A stretch of 64,000 nucleotides of DNA from Steromphala cineraria (taxonomy: Eukaryota; Mollusca; Gastropoda; Trochida; Trochidae). The position numbers and the translations under genes were made by a program. Location: contig OU744724.1 of the NCBI GenBank assembly GCA_916613615.1, positions 29,967,452 through 30,031,451 of the forward strand. The letters are read 5' to 3'. Shown here one piece after another: positions 10,054 through 21,042 of this stretch. Below the pieces are notes generated by a model. That model ran no database searches and had not been told where the DNA came from. It was given only the letters and a program-made list of their open reading frames with translations. Within the stretch, counting starts at the first letter, position 1, and the number at the start of each line of letters is the position of its first letter.

Positions 10054-12444
10054 TCACATAGACTGGACTGTATTGTCTGGTAGTGATATGGAGGACAACT
10101 TGTTTGGGGAGCAGGTCTTATGAAGGGAAGTGGACGGCCCGGGGGTGCTCCTTCTCTTCTTGTTGGGTGATGTCTGGGAGAAGCGGAGAACCTGGCGAGG
10201 AGTCATGCCATTGGCTGTCCTCAGCATAACGTGGTCCGTTATCTGCATAGAGTTTGGACTGAGTGCTCCCATGTTGTTTCCTCGGTCCTTCAAGGGAGAT
10301 CTGGTACCAGAGTTGATCTTCTTCTGCATCTTTGGTGTGCACACATCATTGATGGTTTCCAGCAGAGAACAGCTGAGCTCAACATTCTGACCTTCGAAAG
10401 ACATTTTACTGTTTGTGTCAGTCTCCATTGAAACTTGGCTGGCATCTGAGACTGTGATTGAAACTTCTGAAGTGACAGTGATGTTCCTACAAATGTTTGC
10501 GGCTGCTGGTCGTTTGAACACATCACTGTCTGATGGAGAGACCTCAGCAACAGGACTGACCTTCTCTTCAGATGCTGTCCTGCCTCGGTCTATAGCTGCT
10601 TTTGCAATGTCTCGGTATCTGGCAGAAGTGTCATTGTTCTTTGCAAATATGGTTGGTATTCTCACAGGAGACATTCCCCTCTGCACAGTTATGGAGTTGG
10701 GCAAGTTCTGTTTCTCTACAACCTTAGTGAAGTGGGTGACATTCTCTGCTACCTTGCCAGCATTGTTGGCTGTTATTTCTGATACACTTTCATGCTTTGG
10801 TAGAAGAGCTTCTGCTCTCTTTATCTGAGGGAGTTTGATCTCCTGAGTTCTCACTTGCATGTTCATTGCCTGCATAGAGTCAGTAGTGGAAACAGAATCT
10901 TCTGGTATGGAAGTGCCCAACAGCTTTGAGGATCTAGAATATTCACATACCGATCTCTTGGGAAGATCTTTCTTCTCTGTGTCACTCTTGTTGCAAAGGC
11001 GAGAGTCTTCCAACCCTGAACTATCACACAAACTGGTGTTCCTCCTGGACATGTTAAAGGAGTGGGACCTGGGGGGAGATTTGACTGGCAGTCTGAAGTC
11101 CTGTCCATTTCGCTGGGGAGCTTGGTCTGAGTAGTAACCTACCCGAGACAAGATCTTGTGGGTCTCTGCAGAGATGAGGAGGTTAGGTTTGATGTTGTGT
11201 CTGCGAGCTTCTTGGTGCGAGTACATGCTCTGGGACCGGGTCACTCCAATCTTTGGTGTGTGTGCCAACTGCTGAGCTGAATGGGACTTCTTCACACTAG
11301 GCTGTCTATATTGGGTCTTGTCAGCCATGGAGGATGTTTCCATGACTGAAGATTCATTGCAAGACTTTTGCAACACTGTTGTGTCCATCATTATGCTATC
11401 ATCAGCAACAAATGCAACATCCAGGGAATCTTTTGGTTCTGGATTACTTGGAGGCTGGACAAGAGTCTCTTCAAAGAGGGATCCCTTCCCGCTGTCTGTA
11501 GACAAGCAGCGTTCAAGCTTAGACTTGTTGCTTTCTATTGACATTTCTGAGGCAGAGCTTAGTAAACTATCTGAGCTATCACTTGACTGTAAACAGCGCT
11601 TTACACTTTCTCTTGAGTTTTGAACAGAGATACTCCTCTTCTCTCCCCTTCCATTCTGAGATTTGTTTGAGCACAGACTAGTTGAAGAAGAGGAAGATTT
11701 TGGTATGTAAATGACTGTATCCCCTGATATGGTAGAAAATCCTGCCTCAGACTCATCAGAATCATATCCAGGCTGCTGAATGGTATCATTGAATCCCACA
11801 GGAGGAGGAAGGATGACGTTCATCAAACTGGAGTTGGGATTGGGACCTGGATCAGGAGGTTGTGCAGGAGGAGCTTGATGGCTCTGCTGGTGAAGACTCT
11901 GCTCAGACTCAGATCTTGGACAGGCACGGCCTCCAGGCACTGGTGGAACTATAAGGGGGAAAGGACCACTGATGTCTGACTTGTCAAAGCTCTTCCTTAG
12001 CTTCTTCAAGTCTGCATGCTTGCCCTTCAGCAGACCGTTGGTGATGGTGTTGGGCTGTCCTCGTTTGAGAGCCATCAACTCCGCCGAGTGTGACCTCTTG
12101 TGATGACCTCCCTCGTGGTTACCTGCCACTCCAGGATCTGATGCAGAAGCATGCACAGCTGGTCTGTACAGACTGTGAGACCTTTGGAGACCAGAACCAA
12201 CGTCAGTCTGGTCCAAATCCATCTGGAACTCGCCTATGAAGCCCTCGTTGAGAGTCTGCTTGATGTCGGAGGATGCAATGACTGAAGCATCTACAGGACA
12301 GCTGAGGTTCTGGGCGAGGGCAGCAATGGGAGAGTCTGACTCGGATTGGCTCCTCCTCAGGCTGGTGGTGTCCATTGACTGGGAGTTGCTCGGGGGACTG
12401 GCTAGACGCTCGCCCACATGCAGTGACGAGTCAGAGGCTGTTGA
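10054..12444 (-). CDS. ARHGAP11A: ARHGAP11A terminal exon (residues 484-1279)
   Basis: Acceptor tttgcag at the right edge, stop TGA at 10056-10054. One uninterrupted 797-codon exon encodes a low-complexity, Ser/Pro-rich tail without a recognisable domain. It contains at least five RSHS/RSES/RSQS motifs of the kind used by basophilic kinases and 14-3-3 proteins, and ends TVQSM. Long open frames on the plus strand here are antisense shadows. Confidence 0.93.
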   Translation of the reverse strand, partial: STASDSSLHVGERLASPPSNSQSMDTTSLRRSQSESDSPIAALAQNLSCPVDASVIASSDIKQTLNEGFIGEFQMDLDQTDVGSGLQRSHSLYRPAVHASASDPGVAGNHEGGHHKRSHSAELMALKRGQPNTITNGLLKGKHADLKKLRKSFDKSDISGPFPLIVPPVPGGRACPRSESEQSLHQQSHQAPPAQPPDPGPNPNSSLMNVILPPPVGFNDTIQQPGYDSDESEAGFSTISGDTVIYIPKSSSSSTSLCSNKSQNGRGEKRSISVQNSRESVKRCLQSSDSSDSLLSSASEMSIESNKSKLERCLSTDSGKGSLFEETLVQPPSNPEPKDSLDVAFVADDSIMMDTTVLQKSCNESSVMETSSMADKTQYRQPSVKKSHSAQQLAHTPKIGVTRSQSMYSHQEARRHNIKPNLLISAETHKILSRVGYYSDQAPQRNGQDFRLPVKSPPRSHSFNMSRRNTSLCDSSGLEDSRLCNKSDTEKKDLPKRSVCEYSRSSKLLGTSIPEDSVSTTDSMQAMNMQVRTQEIKLPQIKRAEALLPKHESVSEITANNAGKVAENVTHFTKVVEKQNLPNSITVQRGMSPVRIPTIFAKNNDTSARYRDIAKAAIDRGRTASEEKVSPVAEVSPSDSDVFKRPAAANICRNITVTSEVSITVSDASQVSMETDTNSKMSFEGQNVELSCSLLETINDVCTPKMQKKINSGTRSPLKDRGNNMGALSPNSMQITDHVMLRTANGMTPRQVLRFSQTSPNKKRRSTPGPSTSLHKTCSPNKLSSISLPDNTVQSM

Positions 12445-15400
12445 CTGCAAACAAAGTACCAGAATGTTAGTTGGAACATAATATAATATGTTAACAAGTT
12501 ACAAAATAAAAGTAGGCTTTGGAATTCTGTTTGATTGATCATGTGTAATATTGGTAAAACTTTTAAACTAGATTAATATCAGAATTTTTCAAAGAATTGA
12601 CAAATCTTTTCATCTCAAAACCAAACCTTATCACAAATGAAACAAAAAGAATAAGTTTTTTAAACTTTAAAACAAATAAATAAGCTTGTAATAATAATAT
12701 GTAGCAGTTTACTTACTTTATCAGCTTTGCTTCCGCTCAACCTCCGAAATATATTCTTCCTCTTCTTAGTTGAGCCATTCGAAATGTTTGAAAATGATGG
12801 ACTTCTGAAATTAGAAATATTTATGATACTGAATAAAGATAAAGTTTGTTCATAATGGTTACACTTTACTGAATTAGTTAACGAGTGGAAAATTTACAGG
12901 GATCATAAAACTAAAAGAGAATCACCCAAGATTATTCTGGCCAAAATACCAAACACTAATAGTCACTTGAATTGTCAGCTAAAGTGTTAAGATACTTCTA
13001 CTAGAAAATGATAATTTGTTAATCATCCAGAGGAAATGCCAAACTGATATCAAGGAAATTGGTTTCAATGATTGAAACAAATTTCTGGTGCTGCAAACAA
13101 TATTTTATCTCGAAAGCAACCTATCAAACACTAATTTTTTTTCTGTCATCATCAGAAAGATAGCTTTTCTTAGTAACAACTGTAAAATCATATGTTAAGG
13201 AGTACCGTATATATATATAAGTAATAGAGGTGTAACGATACAAGAGGGTGGCGATACGATACATATCCCGATTGGGGGGTCACGATACAATACATATCCT
13301 GATACATGTTAACTCCTGACATAATGATCTTTTTCACAAAATATTTGAGTCAGTTAATTTTGAGTTAGAATTTACTGGTAGCTTTTTTTAGATAATTGTA
13401 ATATGATCCAACTTCCAAGTATTAGGAGAGGTTCTGGTGTGCATTATAAGTATCTTTTATCATGTATATATATATCAATTTTGAGCACCTTTATTGAGAA
13501 TTTATTTTAAGTTTCCCGATACGCATCCAACGATACAATACGGTATATTGTGGCCAATGTATCACGATACGATACTGTATTGCCGTATCGTTACACCTCT
13601 AATAAGCAAACTTCCTTATGCTGATGAAGGGGTAAACAAATACACCAGGAGTCATGATTTTCACAATGAAGAAGTTATCAACTTAATCTTGCTGTTATTA
13701 GTAAAATAGACTGATCTGTACAGACCTGGCCATCTTCTTCTTAGTGCTGCTGGGGCTGAAGAGGTTGAGCTTCTTGCGAGGAGTCTTGATGTTGTGGGAC
13801 GGTGTTGCCGTATAGTGATGATGTCGATCTCCCATAATTGGAGTGTCCCCTACCATTCCTCGCCGCGGATCTTTCATAGAAGGAAAACTTGGGTTATTGC
13901 GTATATTGCTTTACATTTTGCTTATTATTGCTTAATCTGATAAACTTTAATAAAGTCCTGTTTTCTTTTGCTTCATTTATATCACCAATCTATTTGTTTG
14001 TTTTTGAAATTTTTTATTCAAGTTATAACAGGAACAAGTTTGTCTAAAAAAGAAGCCCCTTTGACATGATTATAAAAGGCAACAATTTTTTCATGAATTT
14101 TGAGAGTATTTTTCATGTTTCCGAGAGTGAATCAGTAAATGGTTTTGTCAAGGAGAACCACTGGATATTAAAAAAGGTAGAAAGACATACCATCCATTTT
14201 GCGTATTGATGACGCCGGTGTGAATGGAGTATGACCAAGAGCTGAACCCTGGGGGAGATGCTGTAATATTGCCTTTCTGGAAAATACAATTATTTTTATG
14301 TAACATCAGTATGAAATGAATCATATAGAATTGAACTGTAAATAGTGACATTTGAGAATTTTTTCAACCATAACTTAACCTAACAGAGTATAAAGGCCTT
14401 ACTTCTTTGATGCTGAGAAAGGGATGACTTCGCCAGATGCCTTGCGCTTGCGGATGACGACAGGTGTTGTTGTTGGGTACTGAGTGTGTTCCAGCGACCC
14501 AGATAAAGACTGGGCACTCTCATTGGATGCTGTTGTGGCATTCTGGCTCGAGTTGACGCTCTTGCCATCTGTACTTCGACGTAGCTTCGCCAAACCACTT
14601 GCAATTGAGTTTACTATACCTGTTGTGCAAATACAATAATTTTACTTGAAAACTTTGCTTCCGATTGTAACAGATAGAATATTCATGACATTATTATCTA
14701 TCAATAATTATTAACAATTGAATCACAAAGTTTGGCTTTTTTTTCAAGAAAGATGATGCTTCCTGATTATTGCTTACCGGTAATAATAATATTCTTTTAG
14801 AAAGAGATATATGTAACACAATTATTCGGAAAGGCAGGGGCCATTGTGCTCATTGGCTGAAACAATGGCCCATAAAAATCTTAAGTTTACTTTTGATATG
14901 ATTTGCAATACCTCAATTGAATTTACAAAATTTACAAAAACCCTGAAATGGCCCATTATCAAAGATGTCTGGTTACAGATTTCAATCCTCAAATTACCTT
15001 GAAAAGATCCACTTCTCTTTCTCTTTTTCTTCTTCTTCTGTACATCCTGTGAATCCTCCAGCATATTATCATCACTGGCATCCAGTTCATCATCCGTACA
15101 ATTCCCAAAACACTCAGTCATCATGGCCGCCTTCTTACAGAGCTCTTCACATACCATGCCTACACAGTCCGCCCGTTTGATCAGCAACTCAACGATGGCT
15201 GTCTGAATCTGAAGTAGCTTCTCCTCCGTCGAGTTCATCTTCTCGCTCTTGCTGTTCACATGCATGATGTTGGGAGCAAGGACAACAGACAGGTTAGCAG
15301 CATCCATCTTGTTGTCATCGGAGTGAGATGCAACGAAGAAGAAGAGCTGCATGATGAATCTGAGAGTGCTGAGGTGTTCAGCGGGTAGGAGGAGACAAAG

Positions 15401-17331
15401 CGAGAAGATACACCTTGACATGGAGTCCTCTTTCTCCAGTTGGTAACACTTGATGAAACAGTCATGGTACACACTTGTGAACAGTGGTTCTGGTAGTTCA
15501 CGGAAAAATTGTTTGATGAGTGTTGTCAGGTCATAGATGCTGGACACCTCCATGCTGTTACCTTCTTCAATTTGTTGCTAGAAAAAAATAATCAGAAAGA
15601 TTAGATGCTTGCAAAGGTTAACATTATCATTTAATTTGAAATCATGACAAAAATAGAATGAAATAAACTCATGAACATATTTTTATTACAAAATATTGTG
15701 TTCATCTTCATATTTAATCTTAGAAGTTTAACTACCGGTATGTGAATGATTTGGCTTAAATCAAAGCTTTTAAAGGGACAGTCCTTTCAGTATTTATTGT
15801 GGAATGAAACTCAAGGGACATTTCAGTTTATGTACATATAATGCTATTAGTACAAGAATATAACACAACCAAGTTGAAACATGTTATTGAGAGTAACATT
15901 TTGGTGATTTTATTTCACAGCTTGATAAAGAGCATATAAGCAGTGTGTAAAATATAGCCCGTCCACCAGTCCTTTAACTGGCTACTTTTTGCCAGGACTG
16001 GTTACTTTTTGGTCAGGACTGGTAACTTTTCAAACATTTTCTTTATTTCCCCCCAAGGAATTGATCAATTAATTTTCAGGACAGGCTAGGTTTCCAAACT
16101 AGATTATACACTGATATAAGCGAAATTTGTATACACAAAAATTATCCGATAGGACTGTCCCTTTAATCATAAGATCTTATGGTATCTATAAGATATAAAT
16201 TGTACTGGACATTAAATCACCTTGAGCTCTTTCTGTCGACTGACAGATCCAGATTTCCTGAAGATTCCTTCGGTTCGAACATGACTACGAATATGCACTG
16301 CAGCATCAACCAGGAACCTGTAAAGTTTAGAATGAACAGTGAACAAACTATCCTGGCTGTTCATAGAGAAAATAATGCCAAACAAACTTTTACCATTTTT
16401 TAACATGTTACCAAACCTTACACTAGACAAACTAAACTTAATTGATGGTGACAGTGATCCTAGCCTCCAAGGGTTAAAATAGATAGTATACAAGTATCCA
16501 AGAGCTAAAGAAGACCGACTTACGTGAATCCAAGAGTTAAGGAAGATAGCACGAAATTGACACAATCTTTGTGCGCCTGTAAAATGCATTCTAGTTCAAA
16601 ACATAGTACTGTAGCTCTCTAGACAGAAAAGAAGTTCTTCAAACAGTTCAAATTTATAACTTTTATTCAGGCAAATTGATGATTATTTGTTGCGGAAGCA
16701 TGTCTTCTCTGGCCTATAGATCATTATGTCTATCTAGTATCACTTATGTACATAAGAAAATTAGCATCATATATCAAGGTCATGTTCTAATAAACAACAA
16801 TCCTAATAGTGAATTTGAAAAATGTGATGAACTATACATACTTAGGCACATATCCACAGTCATTTACAAATTCACATGGTACATGAGCAAGGTAGTTGCC
16901 AAATATTCCACTTGCAACAAGGATTCCATCCTGAAAAAATAAAGTTAAATTAGTTATAGTTTCAAAAGAAATTTTGCATTTGAGTACAAAAATAACCTCA
17001 TTTAGGTAAATAAATGTCCCCCTGTGAAATAATCATCTCAATATGTGCAATAATCATTTTTGTCAATAATTTTTTCGTTTCATTATATTTAACTTGAAAA
17101 TATTTAGTGTTTTGAAACTAAAATCGTGAACAATCAACAGAAAAGGAGTAGAAATAGGTTTTATTTACCTGGGATTGTCCTCTTGTGGAGTTGTTTAATT
17201 TCTTGGCTTTCTTGCCCTTCGGAGGCTTGATCCCTTCTTTCCGAAGATCTTCCTTTATAAATGATCGCAAGTTATCTACATTTTCCACATAGCTTATGTG
17301 CCTAAAACCTTCCATTTGTTTATATTATAGT
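10054..17331 (-). CDS. ARHGAP11A: Rho GTPase-activating protein, ARHGAP11A family, complete
   Basis: Nine coding exons (17315-17169, 16930-16842, 16317-16221, 15577-14998, 14619-14403, 14276-14191, 13870-13726, 12804-12717, 12444-10054) join with consistent phases: 3,840 nt, 1,279 residues. The RhoGAP domain spans about residues 60-250, with the arginine finger R99 in EGIFRKSGS, the KQFFRELPEPL motif (K133) and ANLSVVLAPN (N206). A lysine-rich KKKKKRKR at about 293-300 is a likely nuclear signal. The remaining about 970 residues are disordered and Ser-rich, with recurrent RSHS/RSQS motifs. Human ARHGAP11A (about 1,020 residues, from memory) restrains RhoA during mitosis and cytokinesis; the same role here is inferred by homology. 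A 16-nt leader before the ATG is preceded by an acceptor (ttttcag), so there is a 5' untranslated exon upstream. Confidence 0.93.
12717..12804 (-). CDS. ARHGAP11A: ARHGAP11A exon (residues 454-483)
   Basis: Acceptor aatttcag, donor gtaagt. Encodes SPSFSNISNGSTKKRKNIFR then RLSGSKADK, a basic segment. Ends in phase 0. Found only by following splice phases. Confidence 0.87.
13225..13601. mobile_element. hAT-type MITE in ARHGAP11A intron
   Basis: Ends tagaggtgtaacgatac and gtatcgttacacctcta are perfect inverted repeats. It is flanked by an 8-bp duplication, ataagtaa (13217-13224) and ataagcaa (13602-13609), with one mismatch. The 8-bp duplication and TA(G)-type end fit the hAT superfamily. Confidence 0.82.
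13726..13870 (-). CDS. ARHGAP11A: ARHGAP11A exon (residues 406-453 and part of 454)
   Basis: Acceptor atgaaag, donor gtctgt (weak). Encodes PRRGMVGDTPIMGDRHHHYT to NIKTPRKKLNLFSPSSTKKK, a basic LFSP-type segment that I recall as also present in vertebrate ARHGAP11A. Confidence 0.87.
14191..14276 (-). CDS. ARHGAP11A: ARHGAP11A exon (residues 378-405)
   Basis: Acceptor ttttccag, donor gtatgt. Encodes KAILQHLPQGSALGHTPFTP then ASSIRKMD. Phase 1 out. Confidence 0.88.
14403..14619 (-). CDS. ARHGAP11A: ARHGAP11A exon (residues 305-377, linker)
   Basis: Acceptor cacaacag, donor gtaagg. Encodes IVNSIASGLAKLRRSTDGK to VIRKRKASGEVIPFSASK. Reading through the donor gives a spurious stop two residues later. 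Confidence 0.88.
14826..14975. mobile_element. 'ggaaaggcaggggcc' MITE in ARHGAP11A intron
   Basis: Contains ggaaaggcaggggccatt, then tggcccattatcaaagatgt near the right end. Other copies: 27047-27203 (full inverted ends), 32353-32414 (internally deleted), and 38584-38654 plus 40265-40370 (split by a later insertion). Confidence 0.65.
14998..15577 (-). CDS. ARHGAP11A: ARHGAP11A exon, main RhoGAP body (residues 112-304)
   Basis: Acceptor ttttttctag, donor gtaatt. Encodes QQIEEGNSMEVSSIYDLTTL, the IKQFFRELPEPLF motif, the NLSVVLAPN motif and the basic run KKKKKRKRSGSFQ. Ends with one base of the codon for Gly-305. Confidence 0.94.
15768..16166. mobile_element. MITE with tttaaagggacagtcct ends, containing a nested MITE
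   Basis: Left tttaaagggacagtccttt and right aggactgtccctttaa are inverted repeats. The element at 15941-16113 is inserted within it, so this is the older of the two. It lies in an ARHGAP11A intron. Confidence 0.72.
15941..16113. mobile_element. MITE of the 7-bp-TSD 'cagtgt' family, copy 2 (nested)
   Basis: Begins cagtgtgtaaaatatagccc and ends tatacactg, with a perfect 7-bp duplication atataag on both sides (15934-15940, 16114-16120). About 90% alike by eye to copy 1 at 3024. Confidence 0.8.
16221..16317 (-). CDS. ARHGAP11A: ARHGAP11A exon with RhoGAP arginine finger (residues 79-111)
   Basis: Acceptor tttacag, donor gtgatt. Encodes FLVDAAVHIRSHVRTEGIFR then KSGSVSRQKELK; R99 is the expected catalytic arginine finger. 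The exon end is phase 0. Confidence 0.93.
16842..16930 (-). CDS. ARHGAP11A: ARHGAP11A exon (residues 50-78 and part of 79)
   Basis: Minus-strand acceptor ttttttcag and donor gtatgt. Encodes DGILVASGIFGNYLAHVPCE to DCGYVP; the Lys-79 codon is split 2+1. This is the lead-in to the RhoGAP fold (compare 'FGTPFHSLP...VPEYGHIP' in vertebrates). Confidence 0.9.
17169..17331 (-). CDS. ARHGAP11A: ARHGAP11A exon with start codon (residues 1-49)
   Basis: ATG at 17315-17313. The exon begins after an acceptor at 17332-17333 (minus-strand ttttcag), leaving a 16-nt leader. Donor gtaaat. Encodes MEGFRHISYVENVDNLRSF to STRGQSQ; lysine-rich middle. Confidence 0.88.
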
Positions 17332-18057
17332 CTGAAAATAATAAACACAATATCAGATAATTAATCGTAGCCACCTGTTCATGGTATCATCCTTACTGTC
17401 TTCAAACATCCCACACAAACTTTTGATTGGCTTGCGTTTCTAAAATATAATGCTATACGTACCACAACTAATTACAAGGCGAATGCCTATTGTCCATTGT
17501 GAAGCAAAATAACATTCTTTTTCCTCCAATATTTCTATTTTCAAATATCAGAATACATTACACTAAATAAATTTATGATATTGACATTTAAAAAAATAGA
17601 GATTAAGGTCTGATAAAAATAGTTATTTTCCGATATTTCTAGTTACAAACAAGTCTTTAGGATAATTCAACAAAGGGAGGTAATTGGCATTTCCGGGTCT
17701 CATAAAATGGAAGTAAACATAGATCACTCTTACTCTTTGTTAATTGCTTAAATGAAATAAAACATTTAAACCTACAACTTATCAATGCGATTTTCATGTT
17801 GTTGTTGCGCCGAATCTGTCTCGTTGAAAATAGATATAGTCTGGCCGATTTATAGAATGCCCTGCTGAAGGTCAAAGGTTAGGCAATGGCCGATGCGCAG
17901 ATGCTCAAGATGTGACAAGAGTAAGGCCATAGTGGATTGATAATTATGAATTCCTTCTTTTTATTAACGAAGTTTTACTTGACCTAGACCGTCATGGCAG
18001 TACAACATTGACGCAATTTAAAATGCGAAAGCCTTTACTGCTTGTAAATATATAGGT
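17332..18057. promoter_or_regulatory. Putative divergent promoter region upstream of ARHGAP11A
   Basis: About 0.7 kb upstream of the ARHGAP11A start-codon exon. It should hold that gene's 5' untranslated exon and promoter. On the plus strand a strong donor context (tatag|gtgagt, GT at 18056-18057) could end a non-coding first exon of a divergent gene, with RasGRP the nearest candidate. No core promoter element is clear. Inference only. Confidence 0.25.
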
Positions 18058-19359
18058 GAGTCCCCACAGAATCCGAAAGCAGTCGTGCTTTTGCTGTCAA
18101 AACAGACATAGGTACCGTTTCTGTTACTGAGAACACAGGAAACCGAGACACGACTGAAAACAAAACCATTCTCTAGCAACAATTATTTCTTCATTTTCCC
18201 CAATGTTTCACTCACAAATAGTTATATTTCTCAATGCCAGACATTTGCTAATCTAAAAGGTCAGCGATGCACAAAATCTGTTGGAAATTGACAGCCATAG
18301 TAAAAATGTCAATAATTGATAATTTGATCACACTTGGCCATTTCATGATTGTGTGACTGGTGAATTCAGCACGAGATGTAAAATATGAAAGGATGTTTCA
18401 ATTCCATTTGATTGAGACAGTGTCTTGATGGTCAGTTTGACCTAATTAAATCAGTCCATACCAATTCCAATGTAACTAGTAAGACTGAATATTGAAGGTC
18501 ATTGTGCCTTGTTTCAGGTGTTCTAATGAAATTACACATTTTATACCATATTATAAGCCTTGGTCTTGTAAGCATCATATTATGTTCCTCATTTACATGC
18601 AAAGAACATGATTTTTGTTTTACTTAAATATAAAATGTGTAAAACTGTTATCTTACAAAATGGAATAAATTGTATAATGTATATATCTAAATCTGCTTTC
18701 TCAAAACATTTTTGAATGATATCAGATAATTCTATCATTTATTTAAAATCGTTTACATCTTCTAAGCATAAGGTCAACAAACATGAAGTGGTCAGATCCA
18801 TGCAATGTGTATTTTGTAAAAAATAACAGGTGACAGTTTTGTTGAAGGAATTAATACCTATGTCATATCCTTTGTCATGTCATTGTTAGCATAATCAATA
18901 CAAATCAACAGCAATAAGTCATTTATGGCATTGGCATTATAATATTCAACTGTCATTTAAAGACTTCCTTGAAAATATATAAGTGAATAAGTTTTTGTGA
19001 AGATATGAAATATGAATATAGGAAGTAAATGTTGTTAAGCTATCATTTTGACTATCATTTTCGTAGTTTGTGTTAAGATATATATTATTATCTGTATCTG
19101 TATGTAAACTCTTTGAACATTCATTTAAGGTCTTTTTAGTTAAGCAACAATATATTCAACGTAACTTTCATCAAAAGATAAAATTTTATTCAATTGCAGG
19201 GATGGCAATATTCAGCTGATCAGCTGAATTCAGCTGTTTTTAGATTGTCCTAACTATAGTTTTATTCATAAAAGACCACCCAAAAACCTCAATTCCATGC
19301 ATTTCAGCTGTTTTTCAAAATCACTATTGACATCCCTGCAACAAAAATATGACTATTTA
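18058..19359. other. Non-coding DNA, nothing recognised
   Basis: AT-rich, no conserved exon. A short mirror-like stretch around 19200-19335 (gggatg...gacatccctg, with tandem 'cagctgattcagctg') may be a small inverted-repeat element. Confidence 0.35.
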
Positions 19360-19723
19360 TAAGGATGGGTATAGTTCCTCCTTTTTGTATTGCAATATAC
19401 ATGTATTGCGATACAAAAAAACGTATTGCAATATATTGGTACTTTAATTCAAGAATTTGCATGCTATCTTGTATAAATATGAGCGTTGAAAACGATCATC
19501 ATTGCTCAGCAATGAGCTGCTTTGGAAAGGATATTTTTTCACAACACAACTTTACACTTTGAAACAAACTTTACGTAAATCTTGTTACATTTGTTTGTGT
19601 TTGTTAGTAATTTTATATAGAAATAACTTGTTTTAAAACGTAGGATATATTGGATAATTTCAAAAGTGTGTACCGATTCGTATCACCAGTATACCGATAT
19701 ATCGATAATACTGCGCATCCTTA
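19360..19723. mobile_element. hAT-like 'taaggatggg' MITE, copy 1
   Basis: Ends taaggatgggtat and gcgcatcctta; the interior repeats tattgcaatatattg and holds 'gatcatcattgctcagc'. It shares ends and interior with 26477-26889, which has a near-perfect 8-bp duplication. No duplication is evident at this copy. Confidence 0.65.
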
Positions 19724-20612
19724 AAATATATCCTTTCAAATATAAATTAAGATGTTTATTATCACACAGCCATTTGGTTGTCCTGTGATGAAAAAAAAAG
19801 TAAACAAAAAGCCAGTGCAGAAGTAGGTGTTAAACTCGGAGCTTGAAACTCTTAACAAATTTGGTGACATAATACCTATGAATGGCTTGAGGCATTGACA
19901 ATTGCAGCGTTTGTAATTAGTTGTCCCTTGCAGGTCACAAATATTTGCTTTAATCTGCTGTGAGAGCCTAATCTTCTGACCAGATGCATTTTGCTCGTCT
20001 GTTTTAATTGTAATGAATGTGTCTGAAGGTGAATTGGACTGATGTAATTGACAAGCCCAACGTGACCTCGGGCTAGTAGCCATTTTCTGACACTCCACTA
20101 ATTATGGCTTGATTAATGAATCTGGACATAGCAGATATATCAGATCTTTTAGTTTTAATTGATGTATGATTAAAAGATATATGAACTTTTTTTTGGTGAG
20201 ATGAAACTTACAAATTTGTGACTTAGTTTTTTTCTCTCCAGAATCATTTAATGTTAGACTTTTTGAAATTTGTGTAAACATTTCACAGAAGCTGATTATT
20301 TCTGGCAATATTTGGTTCAGTGTAATCTCATTAAAATAAAATGTGTAATAAATTAATGTATACATAAAATATAACAGCTCATTTCTGAAATGTGGTTCAA
20401 GCAGATGTCCAATAATAGCCTGCATGAAATAATGTCTCCAAACTTGACAACTTAAACTGTAGTGATTACAGAAATACAATGGTTTTGGACATTTGTATTA
20501 TTATGTAGCTGACTAATTTTTCTAATATTTCTACAGATGTTGAAAAACAAAAAAGATTCTCACTTATTGATGTGAATGAATGTGTTTATTTCTGAATGGG
20601 GGCCACCAGTCT

Positions 20613-20863
20613 AGTAAACCTAGCCTCCAAATTAGCCGTTTCACTCCGATATTGAGTCGAGAAAGGTCTAGTAGAGGGTCGCGTCGGCCAACCTTTCTGC
20701 GACCTATGACCCTCTAATGTCATCCGTGCGAAGGCAGACTATTGTAGCTTGGTAAGATGAGTTCTGATTGGTCAATTCTATACGTGGGCTAACGCGAACG
20801 TCTACTAGACCTTTCTAGACTCAATATCAGAGTGAAACAGATAATATTGAGGCTAGGTTTACT
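20613..20863. mobile_element. Long-inverted-repeat MITE, copy 1
   Basis: Arms of about 60 bases, starting agtaaacctagcctc and ending gaggctaggtttact, carry 'ctccgatattgagtc'/'gactcaatatcagag'. The centre holds 'tctgattggtcaattc'. A second copy is at 22081-22339. Confidence 0.8.
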
Positions 20864-20928
20864 TAGCCTGGGGGGCCACCGACCCATTATACATTCCATA
20901 TTGAAGCATGATGAAATAACATGGAGCC

Positions 20929-21042
20929 ATTCTATGAAATAAGCCTGAAAAGTAGCCAGCCCAAAAGTGTTTTGTTCATTTTAATGGTAAAATTTAAGAA
21001 ATAACTCCAAAAGCTACCAACCCGGCCTTTTTCATACACTGC
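20929..21042. mobile_element. MITE of the 7-bp-TSD 'cagtgt' family, copy 3 (degenerate left end)
   Basis: Right end catacactg and internal tgaaataagcctga match the copy at 48246. The flanks catggag/catgggg agree at 6 of 7 bases. The left terminus is mutated (ccattctatg). Confidence 0.55.

Noticed and set aside
10118..12481. Plus-strand and alternative-frame ORFs across the ARHGAP11A last exon
   Set aside because: Antisense or out-of-frame shadows of a well-supported coding exon.
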